Shown one piece after another: positions 7,912 through 17,659 of a DNA stretch of 64,000 bases. Both the position numbers and the translations under genes were made by a program. The first letter of the stretch is position 1, and each line of letters begins with the position of its first letter. The stretch covers positions 1 to 64,000 of the forward strand of contig JAEYYY010000151.1 in the NCBI GenBank assembly GCA_023430775.1, read 5' to 3'. The notes beneath the pieces were generated by a model, which made no database searches, had not been told where the DNA came from, and saw only the letters and a program-made list of their open reading frames with translations. Origin of the DNA: Pseudomonadota bacterium. GTDB taxonomy: Bacteria > Myxococcota_A > Polyangia > Haliangiales > Haliangiaceae.

Positions 7912-8601
7912 GTGCGCGTGCTCCTCATCGACGACGACGCTCGGCTCGCCGAGCTGCTCGACGGCTACATGACGCCGCAGGGCGTGGTCGTGCAGCACGC
8001 GAACGGCGGCCAGGCCGGGCTCGCCGCGCTGCAGGCCGGCGGCTTCGATGCGGTGCTGCTCGACGTCATGATGCCGGGCATGGATGGCCTCGCGGTGCTT
8101 CGCAAGCTGCGCGATGCCGGCCACCGCATCCCGGTGATCATGCTGACCGCGCGCGGTGATGAAGCCGATCGCGTGGTCGGCCTCGAGCTCGGTGCCGACG
8201 ACTACGTCGCCAAGCCGTTCTCGCCGCGCGAGCTGCTCGCGAGGATCCGCGCGGTGCTCCGGCGGGCGCAGCCGGAGAGCGTGGCCGAGAAGCTGGCGTC
8301 GGCGGGCATCGCCGTCGATACCGGCACTCGCGAGTGCTGGGTCGATGGCAAGCCGGTCGAGCTCACCGGGCTCGAGATCGATCTGTTGATCGCGATGCTG
8401 CGGCGCGCCGGCCGCGTGGTTCCTCGATCGGCGCTGCTCGAGCTCGCCGGGCGCGGCGACGTCACCGTCGGCGAGCGTGCCGTCGATGTTCACATCTCGC
8501 GGCTGCGCAAGAAGCTCGGCGACGACGGCGCCACGCGGATCCGCACCGTGCGCGGCGTCGGCTACGTGCTGTCGCGCACCTCGGATGAAGGCGACGCATG
8601 A
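7912..8601 (+). CDS. OmpR/PhoB-family response regulator
   Basis: A 229-residue regulator. The receiver domain (residues ~1-115) has the acidic pocket IDDD, the phosphoacceptor Asp in DAVLLDVMMPGMDG, the conserved Thr in MLTARGD and Lys in VAKPFSPRE. The C-terminal winged helix (~130-225) includes ELTGLEIDLLIAML and VDVHISRLRKKLGDDG. The GTG at 7912 is used because the receiver begins immediately there (VRVLLIDDD). It overlaps the kinase start by ATGA (8598) and follows the His-rich Spy-like gene, so the three probably form one operon controlled by the regulator itself. Confidence 0.9.
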   Translation: MRVLLIDDDARLAELLDGYMTPQGVVVQHANGGQAGLAALQAGGFDAVLLDVMMPGMDGLAVLRKLRDAGHRIPVIMLTARGDEADRVVGLELGADDYVAKPFSPRELLARIRAVLRRAQPESVAEKLASAGIAVDTGTRECWVDGKPVELTGLEIDLLIAMLRRAGRVVPRSALLELAGRGDVTVGERAVDVHISRLRKKLGDDGATRIRTVRGVGYVLSRTSDEGDA

Positions 8602-10262
8602 GCGAGCGCATCGAGCTGTGCGCGCGGATGAGCTCGGTCGAGCGCGCCGGGCCGTGGGAGCTCCCGCGCGAGCTCGAGCTGCGGGCGTTCTGGGGCAACC
8701 TCGAGCTCGATCTGCGCGAGGCGACGTTCGAGCCCGGCACCACGACGTTCGACGTCAAGGTGACGATGGGCAACATCGAGCTGATCGTGCCGCCGTCGAT
8801 CGAGGTGCGCCTCGAGGCCTCGACGTTCGCGGCCAGCATCGAGCAGAGCGCGGCGCCGAGCTGGATCACCCCGCCGGCGGAGCCAGGCACGGTGGTGCCG
8901 CCGGTGATCGCGCCGCCGACCGCCGACAAGCGCGTGCTGCGCATCACCGGGCGCGTTCGCTTCGGCAACCTCGAGATCATCCGGTTGTGGCCGGGCGAGT
9001 CGCGGCGCGATGCGTGGAGAAAAGATCGCCACGAGCGCCGCCATCATCACCATCGTCACGGCGGCTGGCACGCACGCATGCACCACGAGATCGATGCCCT
9101 GAGCGGCCATCGACGCGACGACGAACGTGACGCCCGGGACGCCGCCGAGTGGGAAGCGCGCGTCGCTACACGCGATGCCGAGGACGCGGCGCGGGAGGCT
9201 CGCGGACGGCACGAGCGTCCCGGGAGCTCGCGCGCCGAGCGGCGGCGACGGCGGCACAGGCGATGGCGCGATCTCCACGCCGAGCGCGATCTATGGCGCC
9301 GCGCGCGCGATCGCGGCCAGCCGTGGCGGCCGTGGTGGCTGATGGCGCGGATGCGCCGCAGGATCTTCCTCTGGCTCGCCCTCTCGCTCGGCGGTGGCAT
9401 CGCGATCGGCTGGCGGCTCACCGAGCAGCCGCGGTGGTGGTGGATCGCGATCGCCGCGATCTTGCTGTCGATGGTCTCCGGGGCCATCGCGTTCCGGCTG
9501 ACGCGACCGCTGATCATGGTGGTCAAGGCCGCACGCGAGATCGGCGACGGCAAGCTCGACACCCGGCTCGACGTCGAGCATCACGGCGGCGAGACGCGTG
9601 TGCTGGCGTCGGCGATCAACGACATGGCCGAGAAGATCGAGCAGCAGGTGGCCGATCAGAAGCAGCTGCTCGCCGCCGTGTCGCACGAGCTGCGCACGCC
9701 GCTCGGTCACATGCGCGTGCTCGTCGAGACCGCGCGCGAACCGAGTGCGTCTCCGAAGGCGCTCGCCGAGATCGAGCGCGAGATCCTGGTGCTCGACGAT
9801 CTGGTCGGCAAGCTCCTCGCCTCGTCCCGGCTCGAGTTCGGCAACCTCGATCGCCGGCCGATCGATCTCGGCGAGCTGGTCGGTGAAGCGGTGCTCGCGG
9901 CGGGCGTTCCACCCGAGGCCATCGAGGCCACCGACAACGTCAAGGCCGCGGTCGATCCGACCTTGATCCGCCGCGCGATCGCGAATCTCCTCGACAACGC
10001 GCGCGTCCACGGCAACGGCGCGATCGCGGTGCGCGTCGAGCGACGCGCCGGTCAGATCGCCGTCGAGGTCGACGATGCCGGCCCCGGCGTTCCCGCCGAC
10101 AAGCGCGAGGAAGCGTTCCGCGCGTTCTCCCCGTCGAGCGGCGGTGGCCTCGGGCTCGGCCTCGCACTGGTGTCGCGCATCGCCGTCGCCCATGGCGGTG
10201 GCGCGTGGATCACCGACCGCCCCGGCGGTGGCGCGCGCATCGGCTTCACCGTGCAGGCGTAG
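8598..10262 (+). CDS. Sensor histidine kinase fused to an N-terminal LiaF-like domain and a His-rich linker
   Basis: A 554-residue protein. Residues ~1-135 (RAFWGNLELDLREATF, VTMGNIELIVPPSIEV) resemble the C-terminal domain of LiaF or DUF1707-linked proteins, which modulate envelope-stress two-component systems. Residues ~137-250 are a highly charged linker with RRHHHHRHGGWHARMHHE. Two transmembrane helices follow (about 254-272 and 280-300) with almost no periplasmic loop, then HAMP, HisKA (AVSHELRTPLGHMRV) and HATPase (LLDNARVHG, DDAGPGVP, GLGLGLALV). With no periplasmic sensor domain, the signal probably comes through the membrane, the cytoplasmic LiaF-like part or metal binding. It phosphorylates the partner at 7912. 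Confidence 0.85.
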   Translation: MSERIELCARMSSVERAGPWELPRELELRAFWGNLELDLREATFEPGTTTFDVKVTMGNIELIVPPSIEVRLEASTFAASIEQSAAPSWITPPAEPGTVVPPVIAPPTADKRVLRITGRVRFGNLEIIRLWPGESRRDAWRKDRHERRHHHHRHGGWHARMHHEIDALSGHRRDDERDARDAAEWEARVATRDAEDAAREARGRHERPGSSRAERRRRRHRRWRDLHAERDLWRRARDRGQPWRPWWLMARMRRRIFLWLALSLGGGIAIGWRLTEQPRWWWIAIAAILLSMVSGAIAFRLTRPLIMVVKAAREIGDGKLDTRLDVEHHGGETRVLASAINDMAEKIEQQVADQKQLLAAVSHELRTPLGHMRVLVETAREPSASPKALAEIEREILVLDDLVGKLLASSRLEFGNLDRRPIDLGELVGEAVLAAGVPPEAIEATDNVKAAVDPTLIRRAIANLLDNARVHGNGAIAVRVERRAGQIAVEVDDAGPGVPADKREEAFRAFSPSSGGGLGLGLALVSRIAVAHGGGAWITDRPGGGARIGFTVQA

Positions 10263-10277
10263 ACACGTCTGCGCAAC

Positions 10278-10922
10278 TCACTGCGCCGCGCCGCAGTCGC
10301 CGCAGAACTTCACGCCGGGCTGCATCTCGACACCGCAGCTGGTGCAGAACGTCTTCTTCACGCCGCTGCCCATCGGCTTGCCGCACTCGCCGCAGAACTT
10401 CTTGCCTGCCTGCACGCGCGCCTTGCAGTTCGGGCACGCCGACAGCATCTGCGCGGTCGGATCGATGCCGGCGACCTGATCGACATTGCGCATCTTCTCG
10501 GCCAGCTGATCCGCCGCGATGTGAGCCTGGTGATGCGCGGCTTCCTCGGCGAGGTCGGGCGCGCAGTCCTTGCACATCGTGCGCTGCTCGTTCCAGCAGA
10601 CCGCGGGGCACACCCAGTGACCGCAGCGCGTGCACTGGTGGAACTTGGGCTTGATCTCCTCGATCGCCTTCTTGAACGCGTCGTCCCAGCCCTTGCCGCG
10701 GAGGCCGTCCTTCATGTGACCCGCCGCGACGCCCGCCGCGTAGAACCTGCCGCCGCCGAACAGGCTGCCGAGACCTCTGGCGATCTTCGAACCGACGCCG
10801 AGCAGGCTGCTCTGGAACGTCGACCGGAAACCATTCCCACACTTGTCGCAATCGAATTCGAACTGATAGCCGGTGTCGTTGCTGTGGTCCGAGTAGTTCC
10901 GGGTGAACGCGTGGTCCGCCAT
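10278..10922 (-). CDS. Multi-zinc-ribbon protein
   Basis: A 214-residue protein with several paired CxxC motifs: CDKCGNGF near residue 25, CTRCGHWVCPAVC with CKDC in the middle, then two C-terminal zinc ribbons, CPNCKARVQAGKKFCGECG and CTSCGVEMQPGVKFCGDCG. Between them is a Gly-rich segment and a helical stretch. Proteins of this layout are common and mostly uncharacterised; they are cytoplasmic and may bind nucleic acid or protein. The start at 10922 was chosen because conserved sequence begins MADHAFTRNYSD. It converges on the kinase gene (15 bp between stops) and diverges from the gene at 10987. Confidence 0.75.
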   Translation of the reverse strand: MADHAFTRNYSDHSNDTGYQFEFDCDKCGNGFRSTFQSSLLGVGSKIARGLGSLFGGGRFYAAGVAAGHMKDGLRGKGWDDAFKKAIEEIKPKFHQCTRCGHWVCPAVCWNEQRTMCKDCAPDLAEEAAHHQAHIAADQLAEKMRNVDQVAGIDPTAQMLSACPNCKARVQAGKKFCGECGKPMGSGVKKTFCTSCGVEMQPGVKFCGDCGAAQ

Positions 10923-10986
10923 GATTTCGGGCGACTCTACCGCAACCCCTTGCGATCCGGATGCCGTCGTGGCATCGACGACCTCT

Positions 10987-12147
10987 ATGGTGGCGCGCGG
11001 ATTTCTCTCGCTTGCGGTGGTCGCACTGTCGGTCGCTCCGGCATCTTCGCAACCGAAGAAGCTCCCCGCGCTCGAGGGCGCGACCGAGCTGGTGAAGCTG
11101 ACCACGCCGGCTGGCTTCATCGACGACGCGATCGCGGCCGATGGCGATCGCGTGGCCTACGTCGTCGCCGATTCGTCGGCGAAGGCCGAGCTCCACGTGC
11201 TGGTGCTGTCGACCAAGGCCGAGCAGGTCGTCGACATCGCGCCGATCACGCTGCATCCGATCTCGATCGCGCTGGTCGCGCAGCGCGCCTTCGTGATCGG
11301 CGAGGCCGATGGCAAGCAGGTCGCGGCGATGGTCGATCTCGTCGATCGCGGCAAGCAGAAGCCGGCGGGCACCGTGCTCTACAAGGTCGCGCCGGCCACC
11401 CACATCACGCTGCTCGGCAACAAGGTCGCGGTCCATCGCGTGACCTCGACGGCGACCACCACCAAGCACGAGGTCGAGGTGCTGTCCGTCGACAATGGGC
11501 GCCGGCTCACCGCGCGCTCGATCGAGCTCGCCGCCGGCGACGTCGAGAAGAAGCTCGATTTCCGCGTCAACCACTGGAGCGACGGCTGGACGAAGGCCCA
11601 CGGCATCAAGGGCGGCGACTGGGATCGCAAGGAGAACCAGCGCTCACCGGATACCGAGGCGACGTATGACATGACCACCGGCAAGATCGTCGACCGCAAG
11701 AAGATCGACGATCTGTTCGAGCAGCGGAAGCGCTTCCAGGCGCTCGCCGATGCCGGCGGCAACACCAGCTTCGTGCGCGTCGGCTGGGACAACACGTCGC
11801 TGCAGGCGTGGCGGGGCGGCAAGCTCCACAAGCTCGAGCTCGAGCAGCCGTTGTCGACGTACGACGTCAAGTCGCTGATCGGCGTCGTCACGCCCGATAG
11901 CGTGTGGGTCGCCGCGAAGGTCGATCCGGTCAATGCGGAGGCGGTCGCGCGCAAGAAGGCCGACCCCGAGTACCTCGACGTCTTCGTGGCCAAACCCGAC
12001 GGCAAGGCCACGCGCAAGGCTCGCGTGCTCGCGCATGGCATCCGCCACAAGTTCGGCATCGCCGGTGCGGATCGGTTCTGGCTGGTCGAGCGCAACCAGA
12101 CGATGGAGCGCGGTGGCAAGTCGCTCACGATCTACAAGCTGAACTGA
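10987..12147 (+). CDS. Secreted protein of unknown function
   Basis: A 386-residue protein with a clear cleavable signal peptide (MVARGFLSLAVVALSVAPAS, predicted cleavage near SSQ). The mature part has repeated beta-rich segments with alternating hydrophobic residues (DRVAYVVADSSAKAELHVLV, NKVAVHRVTSTATTTKHEVE, DSVWVAAKVDPV), which would suit a beta-propeller. No catalytic motif is recognised. The ATG at 10987 is preferred to 10903 because it yields the signal peptide. Four bases separate it from psuG downstream, so the two may be cotranscribed without an obvious functional link. Confidence 0.65.
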   Translation: MVARGFLSLAVVALSVAPASSQPKKLPALEGATELVKLTTPAGFIDDAIAADGDRVAYVVADSSAKAELHVLVLSTKAEQVVDIAPITLHPISIALVAQRAFVIGEADGKQVAAMVDLVDRGKQKPAGTVLYKVAPATHITLLGNKVAVHRVTSTATTTKHEVEVLSVDNGRRLTARSIELAAGDVEKKLDFRVNHWSDGWTKAHGIKGGDWDRKENQRSPDTEATYDMTTGKIVDRKKIDDLFEQRKRFQALADAGGNTSFVRVGWDNTSLQAWRGGKLHKLELEQPLSTYDVKSLIGVVTPDSVWVAAKVDPVNAEAVARKKADPEYLDVFVAKPDGKATRKARVLAHGIRHKFGIAGADRFWLVERNQTMERGGKSLTIYKLN

Positions 12148-12151
12148 CGCG

Positions 12152-12997
12152 ATGACGCGCGTCGCGCTCGAATCCACGCTGGTCGCGCACGGCCTGCCCT
12201 GGCCCGATAATCACGAGGTCGCCCGCGAGCTCGAGGACACGGTGCGCGCGCACGGCGCCGATCCCGCGACGATCGCGATCGTCGACGGCGAGGTTCGCAT
12301 CGGCCTCACCGCCGCCGAGCTCGGGCGCCTCGCGAAGGACGGCAAGCAATTCGCGAAGGCGGGCGCCACCGACCTCGCGGTCCACCTCGCTCGCAAGACG
12401 TGTGCGGCCACCACCGTCAGCGGCACCGCCGTGCTCGCGGCCCGCGCCGGCATCCAGGTGTTCGCGACCGGCGGCATCGGCGGCGTCCACCGTGGCGAGG
12501 ATGGCGACGTCTCGCACGATCTCGTCGCGCTCGCGCGCACGCCGATCGCCGTGATCTCGGCCGGGGCGAAGGCGATCCTCGATCTGCCGCGCACGCTCGA
12601 GATGCTCGAGACGCTCGGCGTGCTGGTGATCGGCTACCAGACCCGCGAGCTGCCGGCGTTCTACACCCGCGGCTCGGGCCTGCGGATCGAGCACTCGGTC
12701 GATGACGTCGGCGAGCTCGCGACGATCGCGCGCGCGCACTGGAATCTCGGCGGCGGCGGCATCCTGGTCGCCAACCCGATCCCCGAGGCCGCCGAGCTGG
12801 CGGACATCGAGCCGGCGATCGAGAGCGCCCTCGAGGACGCGTACGCCGACGGCATCTCCGGCAAGCCGCTGACGCCGTACCTGTTGTCGCGTCTCGCCGA
12901 GGTCACCGGCGGCAGCTCGATCCGCGCGAACCGCGCGCTCGCGATCCACAATGCCGAGATCGCCGCGCAGCTCGCGCTCGCACTCGGTGGCACCTGA
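12152..12997 (+). CDS. psuG: Pseudouridine-5'-phosphate glycosidase (PsuG/IndA family)
   Basis: A 281-residue enzyme of the PsuG/indigoidine synthase A family, close to the usual ~300 residues. It shows the family's hallmark stretches: VALESTLVAHGLPWPDN at the N-terminus, IVDGEVRIGL, TTVSGTAVLAARAGIQVFAT with GGIGGVHRG, SAGAKAILDLPRTLE with GYQTRELPAF, and NPIPEAAEL. The enzyme reversibly splits pseudouridine 5'-phosphate into uracil and ribose 5-phosphate using a metal ion and a catalytic Lys. The usual partner pseudouridine kinase (psuK) is not adjacent. It works in the cytoplasm, in nucleoside salvage. Confidence 0.9.
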   Translation: MTRVALESTLVAHGLPWPDNHEVARELEDTVRAHGADPATIAIVDGEVRIGLTAAELGRLAKDGKQFAKAGATDLAVHLARKTCAATTVSGTAVLAARAGIQVFATGGIGGVHRGEDGDVSHDLVALARTPIAVISAGAKAILDLPRTLEMLETLGVLVIGYQTRELPAFYTRGSGLRIEHSVDDVGELATIARAHWNLGGGGILVANPIPEAAELADIEPAIESALEDAYADGISGKPLTPYLLSRLAEVTGGSSIRANRALAIHNAEIAAQLALALGGT

Positions 12998-13081
12998 CGC
13001 CACACGCACCCTGCGTGAGGCCATTACACGGTCGAAATCACTGACGCGCGCAGCGCCGTGCGGCCTACACGCGCCTCGAGG

Positions 13082-13093
13082 TCTCACGTGAGA
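13082..13093. promoter_or_regulatory. Perfect 12-bp palindrome upstream of a lipoprotein gene
   Basis: TCTCACGTGAGA is a perfect palindrome ending 50 bases before the ATG at 13144, in an AT-richer patch of the psuG-lipoprotein spacer. It could be an operator for a dimeric repressor. A chance E-box-like palindrome cannot be excluded. Confidence 0.25.
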
Positions 13094-13143
13094 TTTAACG
13101 ATGCCAACGTGCGGCCCACATGTGTCGCTGGTTTGATGGACCG

Positions 13144-13794
13144 ATGCGCACTCCCAATAGCATCGTGCTCGCTCTCGTCGTGACCGGCTGCTCGATCGCG
13201 GGCACCACCAACCACGGGGTGACGCGCGCCGAGCTCGCAGGAACCGCCTCGGTGGTGTTCACGAACGCGACGCCGGAGCCGATCTGCAACATGCAGATCC
13301 AGCACGACGGCGCGCGCGCGTTCGGCGACAACTGGCTCCCCGCCGAGCTGCCCTCCGGCAGTTCGATCGACCTCCGGGTTCAACCCGGCACCTACATGGC
13401 GACGTGGAACACCTGCAAGCGCGACGGCAAGCCCTACCACGCGGGCACCCTCGTCGGTCAGAACGCCTTCACGGTGAAGGACGGCAAGGACATGGTCCAG
13501 CTGTTCGCCTACGTCGCCGACACCGTGGCGCCGACCAAGCGCGCCGCACCGCGCGACTTCCACACCATGGTGAAGTTCCCGGGCCAGATCTGCGATGGCC
13601 AGGTCGCCGCCATCGACTCGACGTCACGGCCGAAGGAGCAGAAGACGGTGGCCGCCGCCGATCCGCACGACATGAGCGAGTTCATCGATACCAAGGCGAC
13701 GAAGACCAAGCGCAAGACGCCGATGAAGGCGTCGCTCGATCGCAAGCACGACCTCGGCGATCGCCGCGTCGGCTTCGCGGTTCGTAAGCGGTGA
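13144..13794 (+). CDS. Lipoprotein of unknown function
   Basis: A 216-residue lipoprotein. The signal ends LALVVTGCS, with Cys ~16 as the lipidation site. The mature domain (TASVVFTNATPEPICNMQIQ, SSIDLRVQPGTYMATWNTC) looks like a beta-sandwich. It has two Cys (~47 and ~91) that could pair, plus a third in KFPGQICDGQ. The C-terminal third is Lys/Arg/Asp-rich and probably disordered. The ATG at 13144 is chosen because the longer frame from 13120 lacks a signal peptide. It converges on the frameshifted lipoprotein gene with one base between stops. Family not recognised. Confidence 0.65.
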   Translation: MRTPNSIVLALVVTGCSIAGTTNHGVTRAELAGTASVVFTNATPEPICNMQIQHDGARAFGDNWLPAELPSGSSIDLRVQPGTYMATWNTCKRDGKPYHAGTLVGQNAFTVKDGKDMVQLFAYVADTVAPTKRAAPRDFHTMVKFPGQICDGQVAAIDSTSRPKEQKTVAAADPHDMSEFIDTKATKTKRKTPMKASLDRKHDLGDRRVGFAVRKR

Positions 13795-13795
13795 G

Positions 13796-14420
13796 CTACT
13801 GCTTGAAGAGTTGGGTCCGTACAGCTGCTTCCGGGTTGCCGTAGATCGTAGGCCCTGGATCTCGGTGGATCGTGATGTGGAGAGGGACGTCGATACCGTC
13901 CAACCCGAACACCGCGTCCAGCGTGATGTCGTACGAGCCTTGGGGGGCGTCGATGAACTCGATCTGCGCGTAGTTCGAGTTCTGGTCCGTCCGCGGCTCG
14001 CTCACGAGCCCCGAGTCGAAATAGATTGGCTCAGCATCTGTAATGACCCGGCCGCCAGCGAAACCTGGCGCGATGTCCGCTGGTGACGGTGTTGTGACGA
14101 TCCTGACCAGCGCGGTCGGATGATCGTCAGTGAGCTGGCGAACCTGCAACGTCGCCATGCTTAGTGGACTCACATCTGTATTGACGAACAGGATGCACAA
14201 CGACATCGGATCGTCGACCGACGAACGAAACTCGCTCGGATAGACGACGTCGAAGGCTGGCTTCAACGCTGCGTCTGGTGGCGGAGGTGGCGGTCTGCAT
14301 TCACCGGAAACCAACGGCTGCGCACTCGTCAGCGGTCTCGCAACAGACCTCTTGGTTGCGTCTAGAACACCCTGCCAGAAGAAAGAGTCCAACCAATAAC
14401 AGCCGCATGAAACGCCTCAT
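13796..14420 (-). pseudogene. Lipoprotein gene split by a frameshift
   Basis: From ATG 14420 the first frame encodes a good lipoprotein start (MRRFMRLLLVGLFLLAGCSR, then NQEVCCETADECAAVGFR) and stops at 14301-14303 after 39 residues. The downstream frame, open from about 14392 to 13796, carries the continuation (GECRPPPPPPDAALKPAFDV, then a ~160-residue beta-rich domain) but has no credible start of its own. Joining the frames near 14301-14310 needs a +1 shift (one extra base). The gene is AT-richer than its neighbours, which suggests transfer. It could be a pseudogene, a sequencing error or a programmed shift. Confidence 0.6.
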
Positions 14421-14516
14421 CGCCCGCTCCCGCCCTTGGTTGCGGAGCTTCAGTCTAGGAGGACATTCAATTTGCACTCAAGCTCGAATGTCAGGGCCAA
14501 TCTCCAGAAGTTCTCG

Positions 14517-15119
14517 CTAATTGGGATCGTACGTAGCCGTTAGCGTCGCGCTGGCAAGATCATGATCCTCGATCGTGATCTTTGCCTGGGCCATCGTCGT
14601 GTTCATCGTCGCTCCCGGCAACGCACTGACGTCGAGCGCGTACAGCTTGAACTCGTAGACGTGAGCTGTCTGCGGGCAAGGTCCGGCATAACCGAAGTTG
14701 GTGCCACCTCTGAAGTTGCGCGTTTGGTGAGCACCTATCACGTCCGTCGGAGCAAACACCTTCTCGACGTCCGCAGGTAGACCGTCAAGGCTCGCTGGGA
14801 TGTCGTAAATCACCGAGTGGAGAAATCCATTGTTGATGGACATGTCCGTGAAAACCACAGCGAAGCTCATCGTGCCAACTGGTGCGTTGACCCAGTCCAG
14901 CTGAGGTGACGTGTCATCGCCATCGCAGGTGATCTCGACGGGAATCGCGCCACCATCGTTGTACAGCGGGCTCGTGATCGCGAACACGCCGGCGGGTCCA
15001 TCGGGATCGGGACCATCGCTCTCGGGACCATCCGAGGGTCCGGGTCCGTCGGGGGTCTCCGACGAGTCACCACCACCACACGCGACGACGAACACTGCCA
15101 GCCATGCGAAGCGCCTCAT
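14517..15119 (-). CDS. YbhB/YbcL-family (PEBP-like) lipoprotein
   Basis: A 200-residue protein. The signal MRRFAWLAVFVVACGGG has its lipidation Cys near residue 14, followed by an acidic/proline linker of DGP repeats. The rest is the phosphatidylethanolamine-binding-like fold of bacterial YbhB/YbcL proteins: GAIPVEITCDGDDTSPQLDW, SFAVVFTDMS, FLHSVIYDIPASLDGLP, a Cys in YAGPCP and HVYEFKLYALD. These small proteins bind anionic ligands; their role in bacteria is unclear. The ATG at 15119 is preferred, with an in-frame ATG at 15131 as alternative. It would be exported and lipid-anchored. Confidence 0.8.
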   Translation of the reverse strand: MRRFAWLAVFVVACGGGDSSETPDGPGPSDGPESDGPDPDGPAGVFAITSPLYNDGGAIPVEITCDGDDTSPQLDWVNAPVGTMSFAVVFTDMSINNGFLHSVIYDIPASLDGLPADVEKVFAPTDVIGAHQTRNFRGGTNFGYAGPCPQTAHVYEFKLYALDVSALPGATMNTTMAQAKITIEDHDLASATLTATYDPN

Positions 15120-15135
15120 GCGCTCGAGCATACGC

Positions 15136-15351
15136 TCAGGCCAGCTCGAACTCCTTGCAGAACGCCGCTTCCGTGGGCAGCGTGCCGTCCTCGTTCGGCG
15201 CATCGATCGGGAACCGGCGCTGGCCTTCGTCGGGCCAGTCGTGCGCGCAGGCATGGATCTTCTCGCGCCAGAAGAAGCAGTGGCGACACGACGACCGCAG
15301 CTCGTAGGCGCGGACCTCGTCGATCAGTTGACGTGTCAGCGGGAACTTCAC
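15136..15351 (-). CDS. Small Cys-containing protein of unknown function
   Basis: A 71-residue protein starting at GTG 15351, which overlaps the stop of the gene upstream on the same strand (GTGA). This coupling decides the start. It contains SSCRHCFFWREKIHACAHDW and a C-terminal Cys (AAFCKEFEL). The CxxC plus two further Cys and two His could form a small metal site or disulfides. No signal peptide. Family not recognised. Confidence 0.6.
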   Translation of the reverse strand: MKFPLTRQLIDEVRAYELRSSCRHCFFWREKIHACAHDWPDEGQRRFPIDAPNEDGTLPTEAAFCKEFELA

Positions 15352-15611
15352 GGCTGAGGCTTCGCTGCGGATCCGGATCCCGCCGAGCCTTCGCCCTTCT
15401 TGACCGCCTCGATGCCGCCCTTGACGAACTCCTTCGCCTTGTCGGTGGCGGGACCGGCGGTCTCCTTGACGCCGTCCTTGAGGTCGTTCATCGGCTCCGA
15501 CGCCCAGATCGATTTGACGTGGCCGAAGAACGTCTTCTTGCCGAGCGGCACCGTGGCGCCACAGAAGGCGAGCACGGCGCAGATCGCCAGGATGAAGAGC
15601 CAACGGATCAT
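15348..15611 (-). CDS. Small single-pass membrane protein
   Basis: An 87-residue protein with an N-terminal transmembrane helix (MIRWLFILAICAVLAFCGAT), a short amphipathic region (FFGHVKSIWASEPMNDLKDG) and a Gly/Ser/Lys-rich tail. It is coupled to the small Cys protein by a GTGA overlap, so the two are probably made together and may interact. Function unknown. Confidence 0.65.
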   Translation of the reverse strand: MIRWLFILAICAVLAFCGATVPLGKKTFFGHVKSIWASEPMNDLKDGVKETAGPATDKAKEFVKGGIEAVKKGEGSAGSGSAAKPQP

Positions 15612-15652
15612 GACGACAGCCTAGCAGGCGATCGCGCGCCCGCGAGGGCTCG

Positions 15653-17566
<1,914 letters not shown>

Positions 17567-17575
17567 GGGGTCTCC

Positions 17576-17621
17576 GTAGTTTGACCCTCGTACACCAGTT
17601 TCCTCGGTGGGGTCAAACTAC
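17576..17621 (-). promoter_or_regulatory. Perfect 12-bp inverted repeat in the leader of the OmpA/TSP3 gene
   Basis: GTAGTTTGACCC (17576-17587) and GGGTCAAACTAC (17610-17621) are exact inverted repeats with a 22-base loop that contains a further CACC/GGTG pair. On the minus strand the stem ends directly before GGAGACCCC and the ATG at 17566, so the mRNA hairpin would sit against the Shine-Dalgarno sequence. There is no T-run after it, so an intrinsic terminator for the FHA gene is less likely than an operator or leader structure. Confidence 0.55.
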
Positions 17622-17659
17622 TGGCGGACCAACCGGGCCAATCGAGGCGGAGCCGCTCT

